DNA from: Tachypleus tridentatus
Lineage: Eukaryota; Arthropoda; Merostomata; Xiphosura; Limulidae
DNA: 64,000 bases
Reading direction: 5' to 3'
Assembly: GCF_004210375.1 (NCBI RefSeq)
Contig: NC_134835.1
Coordinates: forward strand, 73,562,447-73,626,446
Each line of letters opens with the position of its first letter. The first letter of the stretch is position 1. The translations under genes were made by a program, and so were the position numbers. The notes below the pieces were generated by a model. It did not search any database and was not told where the DNA came from. It saw nothing but the letters and a program-made list of their open reading frames with translations. Positions 24,019 to 36,670 of this stretch are shown in pieces.

Positions 24019-24126
24019 CTATGGTTTCTCCAATGTAGATGCTGTAAGTGAACACAGCTTGCTTGTTCGACAGATAATTGCCGTCTGGTCGCTGTTGCAA
24101 TAGCTTGGCGTTTACATCCAAGAGAA
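24019..24126 (-). other. Candidate upstream exon of ZP gene 2 (non-coding leader, or coding)
   Basis: This 108-base segment has a pyrimidine-rich acceptor (AG at 24,128-24,127) and a consensus GTAAGT donor at 24,018. One frame is open throughout (35 codons, including 'LLQQRPDGNY' and 'FTYSIYIGET'), and its base composition is richer in G and C than its surroundings. Splicing to the exon at 18,722 keeps that frame open through the ATG at 18,708. It could be an extra N-terminal coding exon, or a 5' UTR exon that happens to be open. I prefer a leader, because the ATG at 18,708 has a strong context and starts a good signal peptide, and ZP gene 1 also has a non-coding exon upstream. I do not recognise the encoded segment. 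Confidence 0.5.
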
Positions 24127-24399
24127 CTTTTGATGGCGAAAGAAAGAGGTTATTTGAGTTAACCAGCTGGAACACTCAGTTCACTATTTTAAAGCTCTGT
24201 TTTAACTGTTTTTTGGCGTGTTGTATAAAACTATTGTTTGTATGTTTATATGGAAAACCAATTGTAACGTCGATTCGTGAATCACGCAATTTAATATTAA
24301 CCCACGCCAGTCTTCTGAACTTATCAAAGATGTTATTAATAAGTCATGACAATTTAACGCACTAATAGTTGATAAATAATAACAAAATACTCAAATGAG

Positions 24400-24640
24400 T
24401 TCGGCTCAATTGCTTAGCGCCAACTGTTCTTGAATTTGAGCGTTTGTATTTGTGCGTCACAGGCATTATACTATCCAAAACCTTTGTGATTTAACTGCTG
24501 CAAGCGGCAAATTAGAATAACGTTAGAGAAACGGCGCGAAAGGGAAAGCACATGTATTTATGGCAATGTCCGCCAGTATAATGGAGTAATAACGTAAGCC
24601 ATGACCTCTTGGGATAAGGTGGAAATAGCTTCCTGAAGGG
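24400..24640 (-). promoter_or_regulatory. Possible promoter/CpG-rich block upstream of ZP gene 2
   Basis: A locally GC- and CpG-richer block lies just upstream of the candidate leader exon. It carries an E2F-type word, TTTCGCGCC (minus strand, 24,541-24,533), that also occurs in the candidate promoter of ZP gene 1 (plus strand, 53,080-53,088). No convincing TATA box or initiator fixes a start site. A 34-codon frame starting MPVTHKYKRS on the minus strand here is too short to claim. Confidence 0.28.
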
Positions 24641-25564
24641 AAAACAAAATTGTAACTAGAACACTTTTCAAGATGAACCAGGAAAATAAAATCACATAAA
24701 ACATTTATTTATCAGAGTATGTCAGTTGGTCAACATACTATTTATATTTAATTGAAGAATGTTCTAGATGTTTCATTTTTTACCTTCAGTGAATATTAAT
24801 ACGTGAACATTTCTATAAACTGCGATCCAAAAGTTGAGATTTCAGAATATTTTTAGTTATAAGACTATATATATTTCAGTATCAAACTTGAAATAAGGGT
24901 CATTAAAACGTCAAGACTTATTTTTCATATATAATAATGACGAGAAAATTAAGGCATTAACACAAAATGATTCGGTGAAAAGATACACAGTTTTAGTTCA
25001 CTACAGTAAATCTAAACAGTTTCCAACTCTCACAATTGTGTTTAAAAATAAACAAATAAGAGAAACATCTAATATGTTATAAATATATGTGTAAAATGGT
25101 AAGAGCATTCAAGAGTATAAAAATGACCAGAAAAAAAAAGATTAATCGCATATGTTTTCCAGTCTAAGAGACTATCTTCTAAGTGTGAGATCAATCTATA
25201 CTTATAGCACAGTTTCTCTATTTGTTGTTTACCTCTCTGAAGCATATTAAATGCAGAATGTGTCACAGAAAGATTTTTCCACTAAAAAGGAAAATAAATA
25301 TATTTTAATTTATAGTGATTTGTGAAATAAGTCATCACACTGCAATGGTCAAACAAAGAGTGAGATCAGATAGCATCTGACACAATGACGTGTCAGCCTG
25401 AAACTTGATAGATTTTACACATAACATTGTAAATTTTCTTACGTCAGGATGTCACGTGATAGTGTTTTACACCTACCATTGTTTATTTAACATTACCTCA
25501 GAATGTTACATAATAATGTTTTACGTCCACCATCGTTGGTTTGGTGTTATATCATTTCAGTATG

Positions 25565-25660
25565 TAGCCCTCTGGGTCTCAGTGGGCTTAAATCGCTAAA
25601 ATTCGGTTGGTGTACAGTACAGGGAGTTCACTGTGTAGCTTTGCGAACAACAATCAAACG
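25565..25660 (+). repeat. SINE-B, diverged
   Basis: 'CCCTCTGGGTCTCAGTGGGC' and 'CACTGTGTAGCTTTGCG'. The middle is shortened. Confidence 0.65.
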
Positions 25661-25881
25661 TTATACTAGTAATCATCTATATCAAAACTATATCATTATT
25701 ATTAAATCTTTTCCTTTTATTTACTTAAATCTATTCTTAAATACCTACAGAACTATAAACAATAGTTATGAAATATGGCATTTAGAAACTTTCTAACAAT
25801 AATAAAACATAGCAGTTTTATCAGGATGTCAAAAACACGAACATGACCAGAATAACTTTACGCATACTTCTCATGATTGTT

Positions 25882-26166
25882 AGGTTGTCTTGCATGTCTA
25901 GGTGGTTTGGACGCCAGAACTGTGGAGCTCAGGATTCAAGATTCGCAACCCGTTAAAACAGAAACATGCTCCGCACTATAAAGCAGTATGTCTGTTATAA
26001 GAGTGCTAGTCAAATCACAACGACTTGAATGATACAAGAGTAGTCCAAGACTTGAAGGCAGGTGCTATTAACTATCTACCTTCCTTTTATTCTAGCTGTT
26101 GAAATCAGGCATGTTATGTGCAAATAACCCCGATACAATTTTGCGAGAAATTCTGAAACAAACAAC
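25882..26166 (+). repeat. SINE-A, old diverged copy
   Basis: Recognisable head ('CTTGCATGTCTAGGTGGTT'), central 'AAGAGTAGTCCAAGA' and 3' end 'TTTTGCGAGAAATTC', with heavy substitution elsewhere. Confidence 0.75.
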
Positions 26167-26694
26167 TCTTGAGTAATATATCCGTTTACCAACACTAAAT
26201 AGCCAATCATTATGAAAGGCTGAATCTAAATGTACCACCTAATGCAGGACAGCTACGAATTATTAATAAACATTATGCATCATCCTTGTTTATACGTTGA
26301 GCTCCTTTTATTATGTAGTCAATAAATTAATCTAATTAGAAAATGTATTAATTCTAGAATATATAGAAAATAAAATTATCTTAGAACAGGTATTAGTTAT
26401 TACATACGCACACTAATAAATACTTTCTCTTAAAGCTTCAAAGTGTATTTAGTACAGTCTAAAGTTTTCTTTCACGTTCATGCACCTATAATTTGCAATT
26501 AACTGTTGCTTTGGATTATAATAAAACGTACACCCACAAAGATATACATATTATGTAAGTTCATTATAAAATGAATTACTCAAAACTGAAAATAAGTACG
26601 TATTAAATAGAAAGTCATAAATTATTTTCTTATTTATCAGCTTACAACTTTAATTTAAAAGATTTCCATGCAGTTTTGCAAACGTCAGTTTTCA

Positions 26695-26905
26695 CAGTAT
26701 CGTGCAGGCATTCCTAAATTGTTAGTTTCGACAATGCTGTACATGCGTGTCCAAATTGTTAGCTTTGACAATGCCATACATGTATATTTAAATTGTTAGT
26801 TTCAACAATATCGTACATGTGTATTTAAATTATTAGTTTCGACAATATCGCACATGTATATTTAAATTGTTAGTTTCGACAGTATCGCACATGTATATTT
26901 AAATT
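26695..26905. repeat. 37-bp minisatellite, about 5.5 copies
   Basis: Imperfect units containing 'TTGTTAGTTTCGACAATATC' and 'GCACATGTATATTTAAA'. The period is 37 bases between the cleanest copies (for example TTAGTTTC at 26,833 and 26,870). The earliest units are the most diverged. Confidence 0.85.
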
Positions 26906-26984
26906 CTGAAGACATTTCTTCTCATGTAAACTAAGTACTGTAGGGCTGCAGCTCCATTAGTCACACCTCGTTATCGGCACAAAA

Positions 26985-27142
26985 AATTTCGGTCCGCATT
27001 TTGGGGCCATGTGACGGTCATATCTTACTTTTCGATTTAATAGCCCAAGAGTTGATGGCAGGTAGTGTTGCCTTCTCACTTCAAAATTAGGAATGGTTAT
27101 AGTAGAAAACCTTCATGTAGCTTCGCGCGAAAACACATAAAC
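26985..27142 (+). repeat. SINE-A, 5' truncated and diverged
   Basis: Keeps 'ATGTGACGGTCATATC', 'AGCCCAAGAGTTGATGGC' and 'TAGCTTCGCGCGAAA'. Internal deletions are present. Confidence 0.75.
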
Positions 27143-27267
27143 CCTGTAAATTATAACAGCTTTGTCTAGTGGTTAGTATTTGTTGGATCCGATTTTAGAC
27201 GGCAAATATATACCAAATAATCAGATCATACATTAAAAGTCTTTAGGGTATGCTTAGCACGTTGTAT

Positions 27268-27378
27268 GTATGTTTGTTGTTAAGCACAAAACTACACAGT
27301 GGACTCACCACGAGTATCGAAACCCAGATTTTAGCAGTGTTAGCCCTAATTAGGCTTACCGCTGAGCTACTGGGAGGG
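27268..27378 (-). repeat. SINE-B, nearly full length
   Basis: 'GTTAAGCACAAAACTACACA', 'CACGAGTATCGAAACCCAG' and 'CCGCTGAGCTACTGGGAGG'. A short internal deletion is present. Confidence 0.88.
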
Positions 27379-28632
27379 TCTTTTTTCAGAAACAATATCT
27401 AATAATTTTAAACTTATCTCCACATGCTATATTTTCGACCGTAATCCCGATATTACACGATGTAGTTACATGTGTTTTGTTTTTAGCATATGTTTTCTGA
27501 TAATCACAGGTGTCTTGTTTTTAATCATAGGTTTACTAGTAGTTACACGTGTCTTGTCTTTAATGATACTTTCTAAACACATTACTGAAGATGAGTAACG
27601 TGTATGTTTAAAAATGCAGACGTAAATGGGTGTGTGCTCCTGAAGTCTCTGTGTGATTGAGGACGAATTATTTACCGTGACTTATTATGATCGTTTCGTC
27701 ATGATAATAGTTTCATTATTCCTTGAAGTGAAGGGAAACGACAGCTCATTGTTGCAATAAATTAAATTTCGTCTTTCTCCTCAAAATCATGCACGTGTGG
27801 AAATGAGTGAGGCTTCGCTGACAGATTAGCCTCAATGGAAGCAAGTGTGTAAAGCTATGCACAGTCCAATTAATTCTTCTTGTGTTAAATATTATTTTCA
27901 TCTATGTTGCCAGATATCTAATACGTTTACATCTCAAAGTTACCTCGAAACTATTCCACTCTTTTTTCTCAACTGAAAACAACCAATTGAAAGCTTTTGC
28001 ACGAAAGACACCAAGAGTAAACTTGGGGAGAAACTCTGTAAAAGTTTTAACAACAGTTCATCCACATGGCAGTATTAGTAAACATTCTTACGGAAGCTCT
28101 GAAGGCACAGTTTCATAATCCTTTCATAAAAGTAACCGGAATAGAGTAGGTTTTTTTTGCTACAACGCTGATGTTGGTTATAAAAAAAATACCTAATCTC
28201 CAAACTAAAAAGTAACTCGGTGCCAATTCACAAGATAAAATTCACTATTCCCTTGTTATAAGATAGTTTTGTAAGATGTTTAGTCACGAATAATTTGTTC
28301 AATTTAAATAATTCTGTGACTGTGGTGTTCACCTTTAATAAAAGAAACATTAAATCTTCCCTAGAGTTCCGCAAGAGCTTTTAATAATAGCTCCAAAAAC
28401 TGCTACCCGTGGTTGCTGTCTTTCTCAAGTAGTCCAATTCCACAGACCTGACAATCTAGAATTACTTTCAATCAACCATTGGTAAAGTTACTTTTAAGTT
28501 TGCTCTTAATGTTTTCCTTAATCAAAGTTATTTTTCAATTTACTTGTTGACGTAATTTATGACTGATCAATGAGATATTTATATTCGTGGTAGATTTTTA
28601 CGTTTCACACTTCTTTCATCATTAATGTTTAT

Positions 28633-28907
28633 TTTTTGTTTGTTTTAGAATTTCGCGCAAAGCTACACAAGGACTATCTGGTTAGCTGTCCCTACTTTAG
28701 CAGTGTAAGACTAGAGGAAAGGCAGCTAGTCATAGTCACCCACCGCCAACTCTTGAGCTACTCTTTTACCAACGAATAGTGGAATTGACCGTCACTTATA
28801 ACGCCTACACGGTTGAAAGGACGAGCATGTTTGGTGTGAAAGGGATTCGAACCCGCAACCCTCAGATTAAGAGTCGAGCGCCTTAACCACCTGGCCATAC
28901 CTGGCCC
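28633..28907 (-). repeat. SINE-A, full length
   Basis: Complete, with tail GTTTGTTTTAG, an intact B-box complement ('GGGATTCGAACCC') and head ending 'CCATACCTGGCC'. Confidence 0.94.
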
Positions 28908-29489
28908 ATCATTAAGGACGTAATAGAAAGGATCGTGATGAAATTATATGGCGGCCATAAAAATCACCTGTTTAAAACTAACTTTAAAATGCCTGGATGA
29001 CAACAATGACTATTTCACACCAATAGTTGAATAATACTAAAGCTCATTGTATTTATAAAATCCCCAAATATGTGTTTGTGGAGTAAACAAAATTTCACTG
29101 TTTCAACGAATTTTTATCTATGTAAATAAGTGACATTTTCAAACAAGCCTACTGACGAGTAATAAAACCGATTTGGGCATCTGCGCGTCCCATACTAGGT
29201 ATCGCTGTCGTACAAAAATATAGCTAATAAGAAGAAAACAAGTATAATAAAATAAAAAGTGTAAAATGTTATAAGAACAAATAAAGAGCGATATATACAA
29301 ACCCAGCCTAACTGTAGTAATATAGAAAGTTGTAATGGTACAAAACGTATTGAAACAAGAAAGTCATAACTATAAAAAATTGAATTACTTAAAATTAAAA
29401 AAAAAACTTTTATCCATACTTTGGCAAATCGCTGATAGGCTGAGTGCGTGCGCGTTGTGCGTGTCTTCATCGTAATTTTCATAACTGAA

Positions 29490-29768
29490 GACCCGGCATA
29501 GCCAGGTGGGTTAAGGCGTGCGACTCGTAATCCGAGGGTCGCGGGTTCGCATCCCCGTCACGCCATACATGTTTGCCCTTTTCGCCGTGGGGGCGTTTTA
29601 ATCCTACGGTCAATCCCACTATTCGTTGGTAAAAGAGTAGCCCAAGAGTTGGCGGTGAGCGGTGATGACTAGCTGCCTTCTCTCTAGTCTTACACTGCTA
29701 AATTAGGAACGGCTAGCGTAGATAGCCCTTGAGTAGCTTTGCGCGAAATTCAAAAACAAACAAACAAA
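29490..29768 (+). repeat. SINE-A, full length
   Basis: Well preserved, with 'CCCGGCATAGCCAGGTGGG' head, intact anticodon loop and a (AAAC)n tail. Confidence 0.95.
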
Positions 29769-30674
29769 TCATCACTGAACTGGTTACATGCCAGTGGATA
29801 CATTGTTTCGGTATAGTAAGCATCTTCTAAGGCCTATCAGATCTTTCTCTTCACATTTAAAAACTTTACTTTTAACAACGCCTTCTTGCCAAGCAGCTGA
29901 AAAAAACTATACATTATTAAAACTATTCTTTCTTGTGTTACTAGTTTATTTCCTTATTACAGGACCATCAAGATAGGAACAATAGCTTGTCCATGGTAAA
30001 TGGTGCTTATCCATCTAGATAGTGCTAATAGTAATTATTACACCTCTTCCATAACGGAGGTTGTCACGCCGCCATGACACTTGAAAATAAAAGCTGTCTG
30101 TTGCTAGAATTTTCATTGTTAGCAGATGCCATGTGACGTCATAGATAGCGTGTTACTAACAGTCATAGTTTCACGAGGTATGGTTCATTAATGAGTGGCA
30201 TCGTAGTTTGATACCGGAATGTCTGTTACTACAGGCGAGTAGTAATACCAAGGTTCTATAGGTAGACGGTGTTATTAAAGAAGTGTTTCTTTAGGCAAAT
30301 GATTCTACTGAGTACAATATCACAATACTTTGTAGAATCATCGATTAACCAATATTATTCTACCTTATTTGCATAGCATATGTGTTACAATTGTCTATTA
30401 TAAAAAGGGTGGATTTTTCTTGATAACGTTTCTATATATCATAAAATAAGCTATAGACAGAGATTTGTGAAAATATCTACAGAAGGGTAAGACTAGTAAT
30501 GGTAAAACGTAAGTATTTACATAAATCCTTTAAACCTTAGCAAAATAAATCAACTTATACAGCTAAACATTAAATGTAATGTAAATAAGCATAATTGTCA
30601 GGGTGAATAAGTATTATATAATATATTAAATGTAGAAATGGATTAGCAATAAACGTCCATACAAAACGTCATTT

Positions 30675-30876
30675 ATAACACAATCTTTTGTTGGTATATT
30701 TGAGTCAATTATAACATAATCTAATGTTGCTATGTGAGTCACTTGTAACATATTCTAATGTTGATATTATATGAGCCATTTATAACATATTCTAATGTTG
30801 GTATGTACTATCTGAGCCATTTATAACATAATCTAATGCCGGTATTACGTGAATCGTTTATAACATATTCCAGTGC
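30675..30876. repeat. About 36-bp minisatellite, 5-6 imperfect copies
   Basis: Units of 35-41 bases built on 'ATAACATATTCTAATGTTGG' and 'TGAGCCATTT'. Copies differ by small indels. It ends about 70 bases before a SINE-A. Confidence 0.8.
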
Positions 30877-30944
30877 GTGTTATTTTCTGAGAGCAAACTC
30901 TACAAACTTTTGGTTGTTGATGGCCCAAACAACTCATACGTTTT

Positions 30945-31212
30945 TGGCCCAGCATGGCCAGGTGGTTAGAGCGTTCGACTCGTCATCTGAAGGTCGCATT
31001 CCCGTCACACCAAACATGCTCACCCTTTCAGGCGTGTGAGCGACATATAGTTCGGTCAATCCTACTCTTCGTTGGTAAAAAAGCAGCTCAAGAGTTGGCG
31101 GTGGGTGGTGATGACTAGCTGCCTTCCCTCTAGTTTTACACTACTAAATTAGGGACGGCTAGCGCAGATAGCCCTCGTGTAGCTTTGCACGAAATTCAAA
31201 ATCAAACAAACA
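30945..31212 (+). repeat. SINE-A, full length with B-box deletion
   Basis: A complete copy in which the B box is shortened ('GGTCGCATTCCCG'). It ends 62 bases before the hAT target duplication. Confidence 0.93.
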
Positions 31213-31282
31213 TAACAGGTTAAATGTAATGTGTTTAAAGATTGCCAGTATTGTTGCCAGCTGAATTTTCGAAAATCTAGAC

Positions 31283-33668
31283 AAGGCGTAGGCAACTTAT
31301 TTTCACAGTGGCCACAATTGTGGCTAATAAAAACAACGTTGGCCACACTATTCGAAAAAAATTGAAAGATGTTAGTTTAATCAAAATAATTGCATTTCAA
31401 CTAATCTTCAATGTGAACATTGATGGGGGTTTTCATCAACAAGTTTCGTGAAATTTAGCTTAATATCTATGCTCAATAAGCATCTTAGCTTTGCCTCTAA
31501 ATTTATGTCAATAAGCCGAGATCAGTATCTGACTTGAGAAAATCTAGCGTAGAAAATGTTGACTCACACACACCCATGTGGATCTAAACATGGAAAATAA
31601 TTTTGAAATTATTATTTCTTTAAATTTGGAAGACTCTCATTTATCAGAATAATGAGCCACATCTCTCTGATTGAACATTTTTGTTTACCTTTTATGTGTT
31701 CCACACTTTGCAGGGTAAGCATCTCGTCTTGAAATCCGCACTTATCCGGAGACAAAAAACATGTAATTTCCTTACCAAAATTTCCTAAGTCAAATTTAAA
31801 TCGATCATGCAAAAATTCAAATATCAATTTCAAATTTTTAAATTCGGAGAAACGTGATTCAAATTTTTAGGTAGATCTCTGATCCAGTTTAAATAGAGAT
31901 CATTTTTAGCATCAGAGAAATCGTAATTCTTACTATTTTCTAGAATACTATTCAACTTTGCAAAATCTGTCAAATCATTCTTTTGTAATTGTTCCGCAAA
32001 GAGATTTAGTTTTAGCTGTAATTGCTCGCTTATTATTTTACCTCTTCTGTGAAACTTCGTATTCAAATTATTCAAGTGAGCTGTCATGTCGCACAGAAAG
32101 TGCAAATAACATTGCGATGACAAAGTTTCAATTTCAAGAAAATTTTCAATCTTACCATTTTCAACAAGATACTCTTTTATTTGAGGAAATAAGGAAGTAA
32201 ATTGTTCCAAGACTTTTCCTCTACTTAACCATCTTGCATTTGCAAAATCAGTAAGATAAATAAAAGTACAGTCACTGCTTTTCTTCAAAGACAGAACAAA
32301 CTGTGGATGGTTGAGAGAGCTTCCAATTCTAATATAATTCACAATTTTTACAATAATGTCCATCAAATTTTTCAATTGTTCTACTTTAGACATCTGAGCA
32401 CATAAATTTTCCTCATGCAAAATTCAATGGAAAGATGGCAGCATGGGCTTCACATTATTTTCAATTAAATGGTGCTTTAAAAGATAAACAAATCCTAATT
32501 TCGCCTCAGTCATTGCGGGAGCACCGTCTGTTGTGACAGAAACCAGTATTTCAAAATCCAGGTTGAATTTTTTTGACATCAAGAAATTTTTCAAAGATGT
32601 TTTCCACATGTTCGATCTCGTAATCCACAAAGGTCAGACATTTCTTTCCTCACTTGAAGTTCTGAAGTTACATATCGAACTCAAAATATCAACTGTGCAG
32701 TGTCACTAACTAACATCTGCTGACTCATCCAGTGTTAAAGAAGAATACAAACAGTCTTTTAGTATTTCAAGCAATTGATTTTCTATGTCTTTCGTTAACT
32801 CTAGCATTCTACGGATAATTGTTCTTCGACTTAATTTCAAATTATTTACCTTTTGAAGAATATTATCTTTTATTTTTGAATAATAATTCTCCAACAGTGT
32901 TTCAATGACTACAATCAATATTTCTTTTACTATTTCAGCATCAGAAAATGATTTCTTTTTTGAGCTAGAATCCAAGCTACTTTATAGCTAGCTAACGTAA
33001 CAAGTTCTGTCGATGATAAATATATTTTAGTCCTCCTTTTGTTCATAAAGTTGTGCTCTCAGACAGCTAATTTCATTTATACGATTTTTACTATCAACTG
33101 GAAGTTTTACATCAAATTTGTTGTGAAAATTGTTAAAGTGTTGCTTAAGGTTGTATACTTTATTATTCCTAAAAACTTTGTCACACAAAAGACATACTGT
33201 ATTATTAGTTGCTTCAATCACTGCAAATTTCAACTCTCAACTTTCATTAAATTCTCGTTTCACGTTTTTCCAGTCACGTGCCATTCTTTTTTCGGCAGTA
33301 ATGCTAGATTCACTTAAACTGTCTATTGTCTGAGTGTTCACCATCATCTGTATTTTTCGTTTTTGAATTATCCACTTATCTATATTATTGGATTAAAAAA
33401 CAAACTATATTTAAACACTTGAAAGTTGCACAATAAAAATATGTTTGCAAATACATGCAAAACAACGCACACTCGATAACAAACATCTAAACCAGACTGA
33501 CGTTATAAAATGGGCGGAGTCTGGGGCAGTGATGAAGCGCGCGACATTAGGCAGTGCAGTTGCTGATTACCAAATTTACGATAAAAAGTAAATGATGGAA
33601 AAGTTTATTCCTAACTGTGCTATCCACGGGCCATTTGTGGCCAGTAGCCCTTGAGGTTCCCACCCCTG
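31283..33668 (-). mobile_element. hAT-superfamily transposon, complete but inactive, with 8-bp target duplication
   Basis: The element is flanked by the exact 8-bp direct repeat ATCTAGAC (31,275-31,282 and 33,669-33,676), the duplication size expected of hAT. The right end in complement begins CAGGGGTGGGAACC, the common hAT terminus. The left end begins AAGGCGTAGGCAAC, a diverged partner. 'GGCCAC' words recur just inside both ends. The 2.4-kb interior encodes a broken transposase on the minus strand. It lies in the intergenic region between the two ZP genes, next to a SINE-A. Confidence 0.88.
31612..33347 (-). pseudogene. hAT transposase pseudogene (GTF2IRD2/ZBED5-like type)
   Basis: The likely start is the ATG at 33,347, followed by 'SITAEKRMARDWKNVKREFN' and a premature stop where a tryptophan codon is expected. 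A zinc-finger segment of BED-like type follows ('NTVCLLCDKVFRNNKVYNLK', then HFNNFH). Next come a helical segment ('SFSDAEIVKEILIVVIETLL'), a catalytic-core stretch ('LVSVTTDGAPAMT') and the domain containing 'DFANARWLSRGKVLEQF'. The frame is broken by stops near 32,704 and 32,424 and again near 31,830. The motif order matches the domesticated hAT group that includes GTF2IRD2 and ZBED5 in vertebrates, as recalled. The many lesions show it is dead, but enough remains to place the family. Confidence 0.85.
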
Positions 33669-34348
33669 ATCTAGACCAATGAGTTAAAAGGAAGTCATCG
33701 CAACATACGGGGTTATGGTAATATTATTGTTGGTTTGTTGCAGTCAGTATACTATAAACCTCGGAAGCTATAATTAAGATTAACGCTTATTAATTGGAAA
33801 CACTTGACTAGGAATGTTTATAGATTTCGGACATTACAAACCGTTTAACTTCAGCAGATTAACTTCGGACGCTAGTATTTTTATGAAAACATTACAAATC
33901 TTCATCGATGAAAAACATGACTTTTAATCGGCGTGTGATAAGCGAAGAGCTAACTAGCTCCCCGTTAAGTAAATTATGTCAGTATCAACTCGAAATTTAT
34001 TCACTCGTCGTGAACCCTCGATAAGATATCAAGGAAATTCCGGATCACATAGAAAACCCAATGCTGTGTTACATATAACTTATCCCGGACGAGCCCCCAG
34101 TTTAGTATATTACGTATTATAATTTATCTCGGACGAGTTTAGGATTTATTATATTACGTAAGTTACGTTTTACGATTTAAAATAGCCCGAAATTTTAATT
34201 TAGAAGTTAGTTGAATAGATATGTGTATCAAATTTCTGACATTTGGTAGCATGATTGATACACATAATTTTCTTTCTTAACACAACTATATTTTAAATTA
34301 CAATTTAACTCATATTCAGGCTATTTCAAATGGTAATAGTAACTCAAT

Positions 34349-34380
34349 ATATATATATATATAATTAGGGTATATATATA
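34349..34380. repeat. (AT)n microsatellite
   Basis: Two TA runs separated by 'ATTAGGG'. Confidence 0.9.
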
Positions 34381-35287
34381 TTCTACTATTAACCATTCAA
34401 GACAGAAAGAACCTGTCAGATATTTTGATATTATATGTCTAATTAAAAAACACGTCAGGTGAAATAAACGTGCGGCTAAAAAAGGATTAAGTGTATATCT
34501 TAAAGGAATGAAATCAAAATTGGAAATCAAACTGGTAGCTACTTTTATAGGATTCATTAGAATTTTACAGAAAAAAAAATCAGTCGTTTGTTAGTTAGGC
34601 CTCGCTTTTTATTTTACTCACCTACATGCCCCAACTTCAACAAAAACGTGGCCTAACTAACTAATGAAAATATTTGCCGTCAAATTCTTATCAAGCGTAG
34701 TTACCGATTTTAATTTCATTCCTTTAAGTTGCACATTCTTTTTTTTTGGGGGGGGGTGCACATTTTTCTCACATCTAAAGTGTTTTCAGTTAAATATCAT
34801 GATTTTTTGTCAGTATACATCAACAAACCACAGGAAGTAAGAAAGTGACACTCGATAGTAACCAACATTAATTTTAGAAACGCAACCCTATTATTCGGAA
34901 CAGACCAACACTTTACAGAACCAATCAGATTCTTTAAAATATACGGTGGTGGTTTTTCCTCTCTAAAACAGTGTTAATAACTTCCTTTATTGTCACGCAA
35001 TAAAAACTAGATTAACAATTTCTTGTCATCACTCGCATGGATTCTGTACAGCCGTATCAATCATCATTATTTATGATAATTGCTTAAACTGATATCATGT
35101 GACGCTAAACATTCTTTTTGTTAGGAGAACTTCGTAAATTTATGATTATAAGTTGGCAATGAATATTTAATAATAACCGTTCTTCCGTATAAATTTTTTA
35201 GAAAGCTTGAGCTAGAAACTGCTAATCTAGTTTGCTTGGCCTAGCCAATATTTATGTAACCCTATAATTATGTTGTTTTTAATCAGC

Positions 35288-35572
35288 CATCTTTGTTTGT
35301 TTGTTTTAAAATTTCGCGCAAAGATACACGAGGGCTATCTACGCTAGCCGTTCTTAATTTAGCAGTGTAAGACGAGAGAGAAGGCAGCTAGTAATCACTA
35401 TCCACCGCCAACTCTTGGGCTACTCTTTTACCAACAAATAGTGGGATTGACTGTACTATTATAACGTCGCCACGGCTGAAAAGGACGAGCATGTTTGGTG
35501 GGACGGAGATTCCAACCCGCGGTCCCTCAGACTACGAGTCGGGTGCCTTAACCACCTAGACCTTAGCCGTCT
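35288..35572 (-). repeat. SINE-A, full length
   Basis: Complete with moderate divergence; the head is eroded ('TAGACCTTAGCCG'). Confidence 0.92.
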
Positions 35573-36057
35573 TTAATCCGAAAGACAAAACACTAAAAAC
35601 GGTTCATCTGTACCATTATATGAAACTGTAGTAATAAATATTTAAGACCGACGCGGTATGTAACTTTTTACGTAGGCGTACACAAACCGTTTGGTCATAT
35701 CTGAGCGGTCTTTGTTGAACAACTTTGTAAATGTGGTTTATATTTAGACTAAAATTTACTCGTTAGTTGTAGGTTGTAAAGATCTATCGGTATACCAAAT
35801 TTGGAAGAAAAAAATCCAAAAAGCTAATTATGTTTTGCTACCAAATAAATTGTTCGTACTTTTGGTGTGAATAAAAAAAATGGAAATTTTATATCTCGTG
35901 CACTTCTTAATGGATTACCTTGAACTTGGGTATGTGAAGTACGGGTCCAGTAAAACATATCTTTAGAAAATATGAGATAATTTGGATTACCCACGCTTCT
36001 GTTAATAACACACAGTGTGTCCTGCACGTTACTTTTCTTGTAAAAAAAAATAGAGTA

Positions 36058-36166
36058 CAATGGTATGTCTGCGGACTTACATAACTAAAACCTGGTTTCG
36101 ATACCCTTAGTAGGCAGAGCACAGATAGCCCATTGTGTAGCTTTGTGCTTGATTCTTAACAAAGTG
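36058..36166 (+). repeat. SINE-B, 5' truncated
   Basis: 'ATGGTATGTCTGCGGACTTA', 'GGTTTCGATACCC' and 'AGCCCATTGTGTAGCTTTG'. Confidence 0.9.
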
Positions 36167-36344
36167 GAAAACTGAACTTTCCGAGATTTTATTATCAAAC
36201 TGCAGATTTCTCTCTCTCGTTCTTTAATTTCAATGAAATTTGCCTAAATGTACATAAATACCCTTGTCATTGATTTCTTTTCATTCAATAAACACAGAAA
36301 TACGGTGATCTACTGATATTTGTTGACTGATTGAGTTCGTTTTT

Positions 36345-36400
36345 ATTTTATTTTGCTGGAAGTTACACAATAGGGTTATTTGTACTCTGTCCACTTGTTT
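36345..36400 (-). repeat. SINE-B 3' fragment, weak
   Basis: 'AGTTACACAATAGGGTTATT' and 'TGTACTCTGTCCAC' resemble the 3' half. The terminal part is lost. Confidence 0.5.
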
Positions 36401-36670
36401 TAAGGATACATCAACTATTGATAATATTTCAAGTTAGTTTCCACAAACTACACACGGAATCATCATGAGAAGTTTACAAGATGATACAAAAGCGTGTTTA
36501 CATTGCATAATTTGTGTGTATTGAACTTAATAAAATGGTTTGTTAATATTCTGGTTTTTGTTTATAAATTTGAGTGCTTTACGACGCCTAAAACACTAGC
36601 TAAACCAACCAGTAATTTTCTGTCTCAATATGTTGAAAGTTTTAGCAACAGCCATATCGAAAATGAATGA

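Larger units (their letters stand above)
24700..30940. other. Intergenic block between the ZP genes, left part
   Basis: Apart from the listed SINEs and minisatellites I find no exon with splice support. The stretches 24,700-25,560, 26,170-26,690, 27,380-28,630, 28,910-29,480 and 29,770-30,670 are AT-rich. The short open frames in them look like chance. Confidence 0.6.

Noticed and set aside
24078..24365. 95-codon plus-strand frame
   Set aside because: It is antisense to the candidate minus-strand exon, has low-complexity hydrophobic content and shows no motif.
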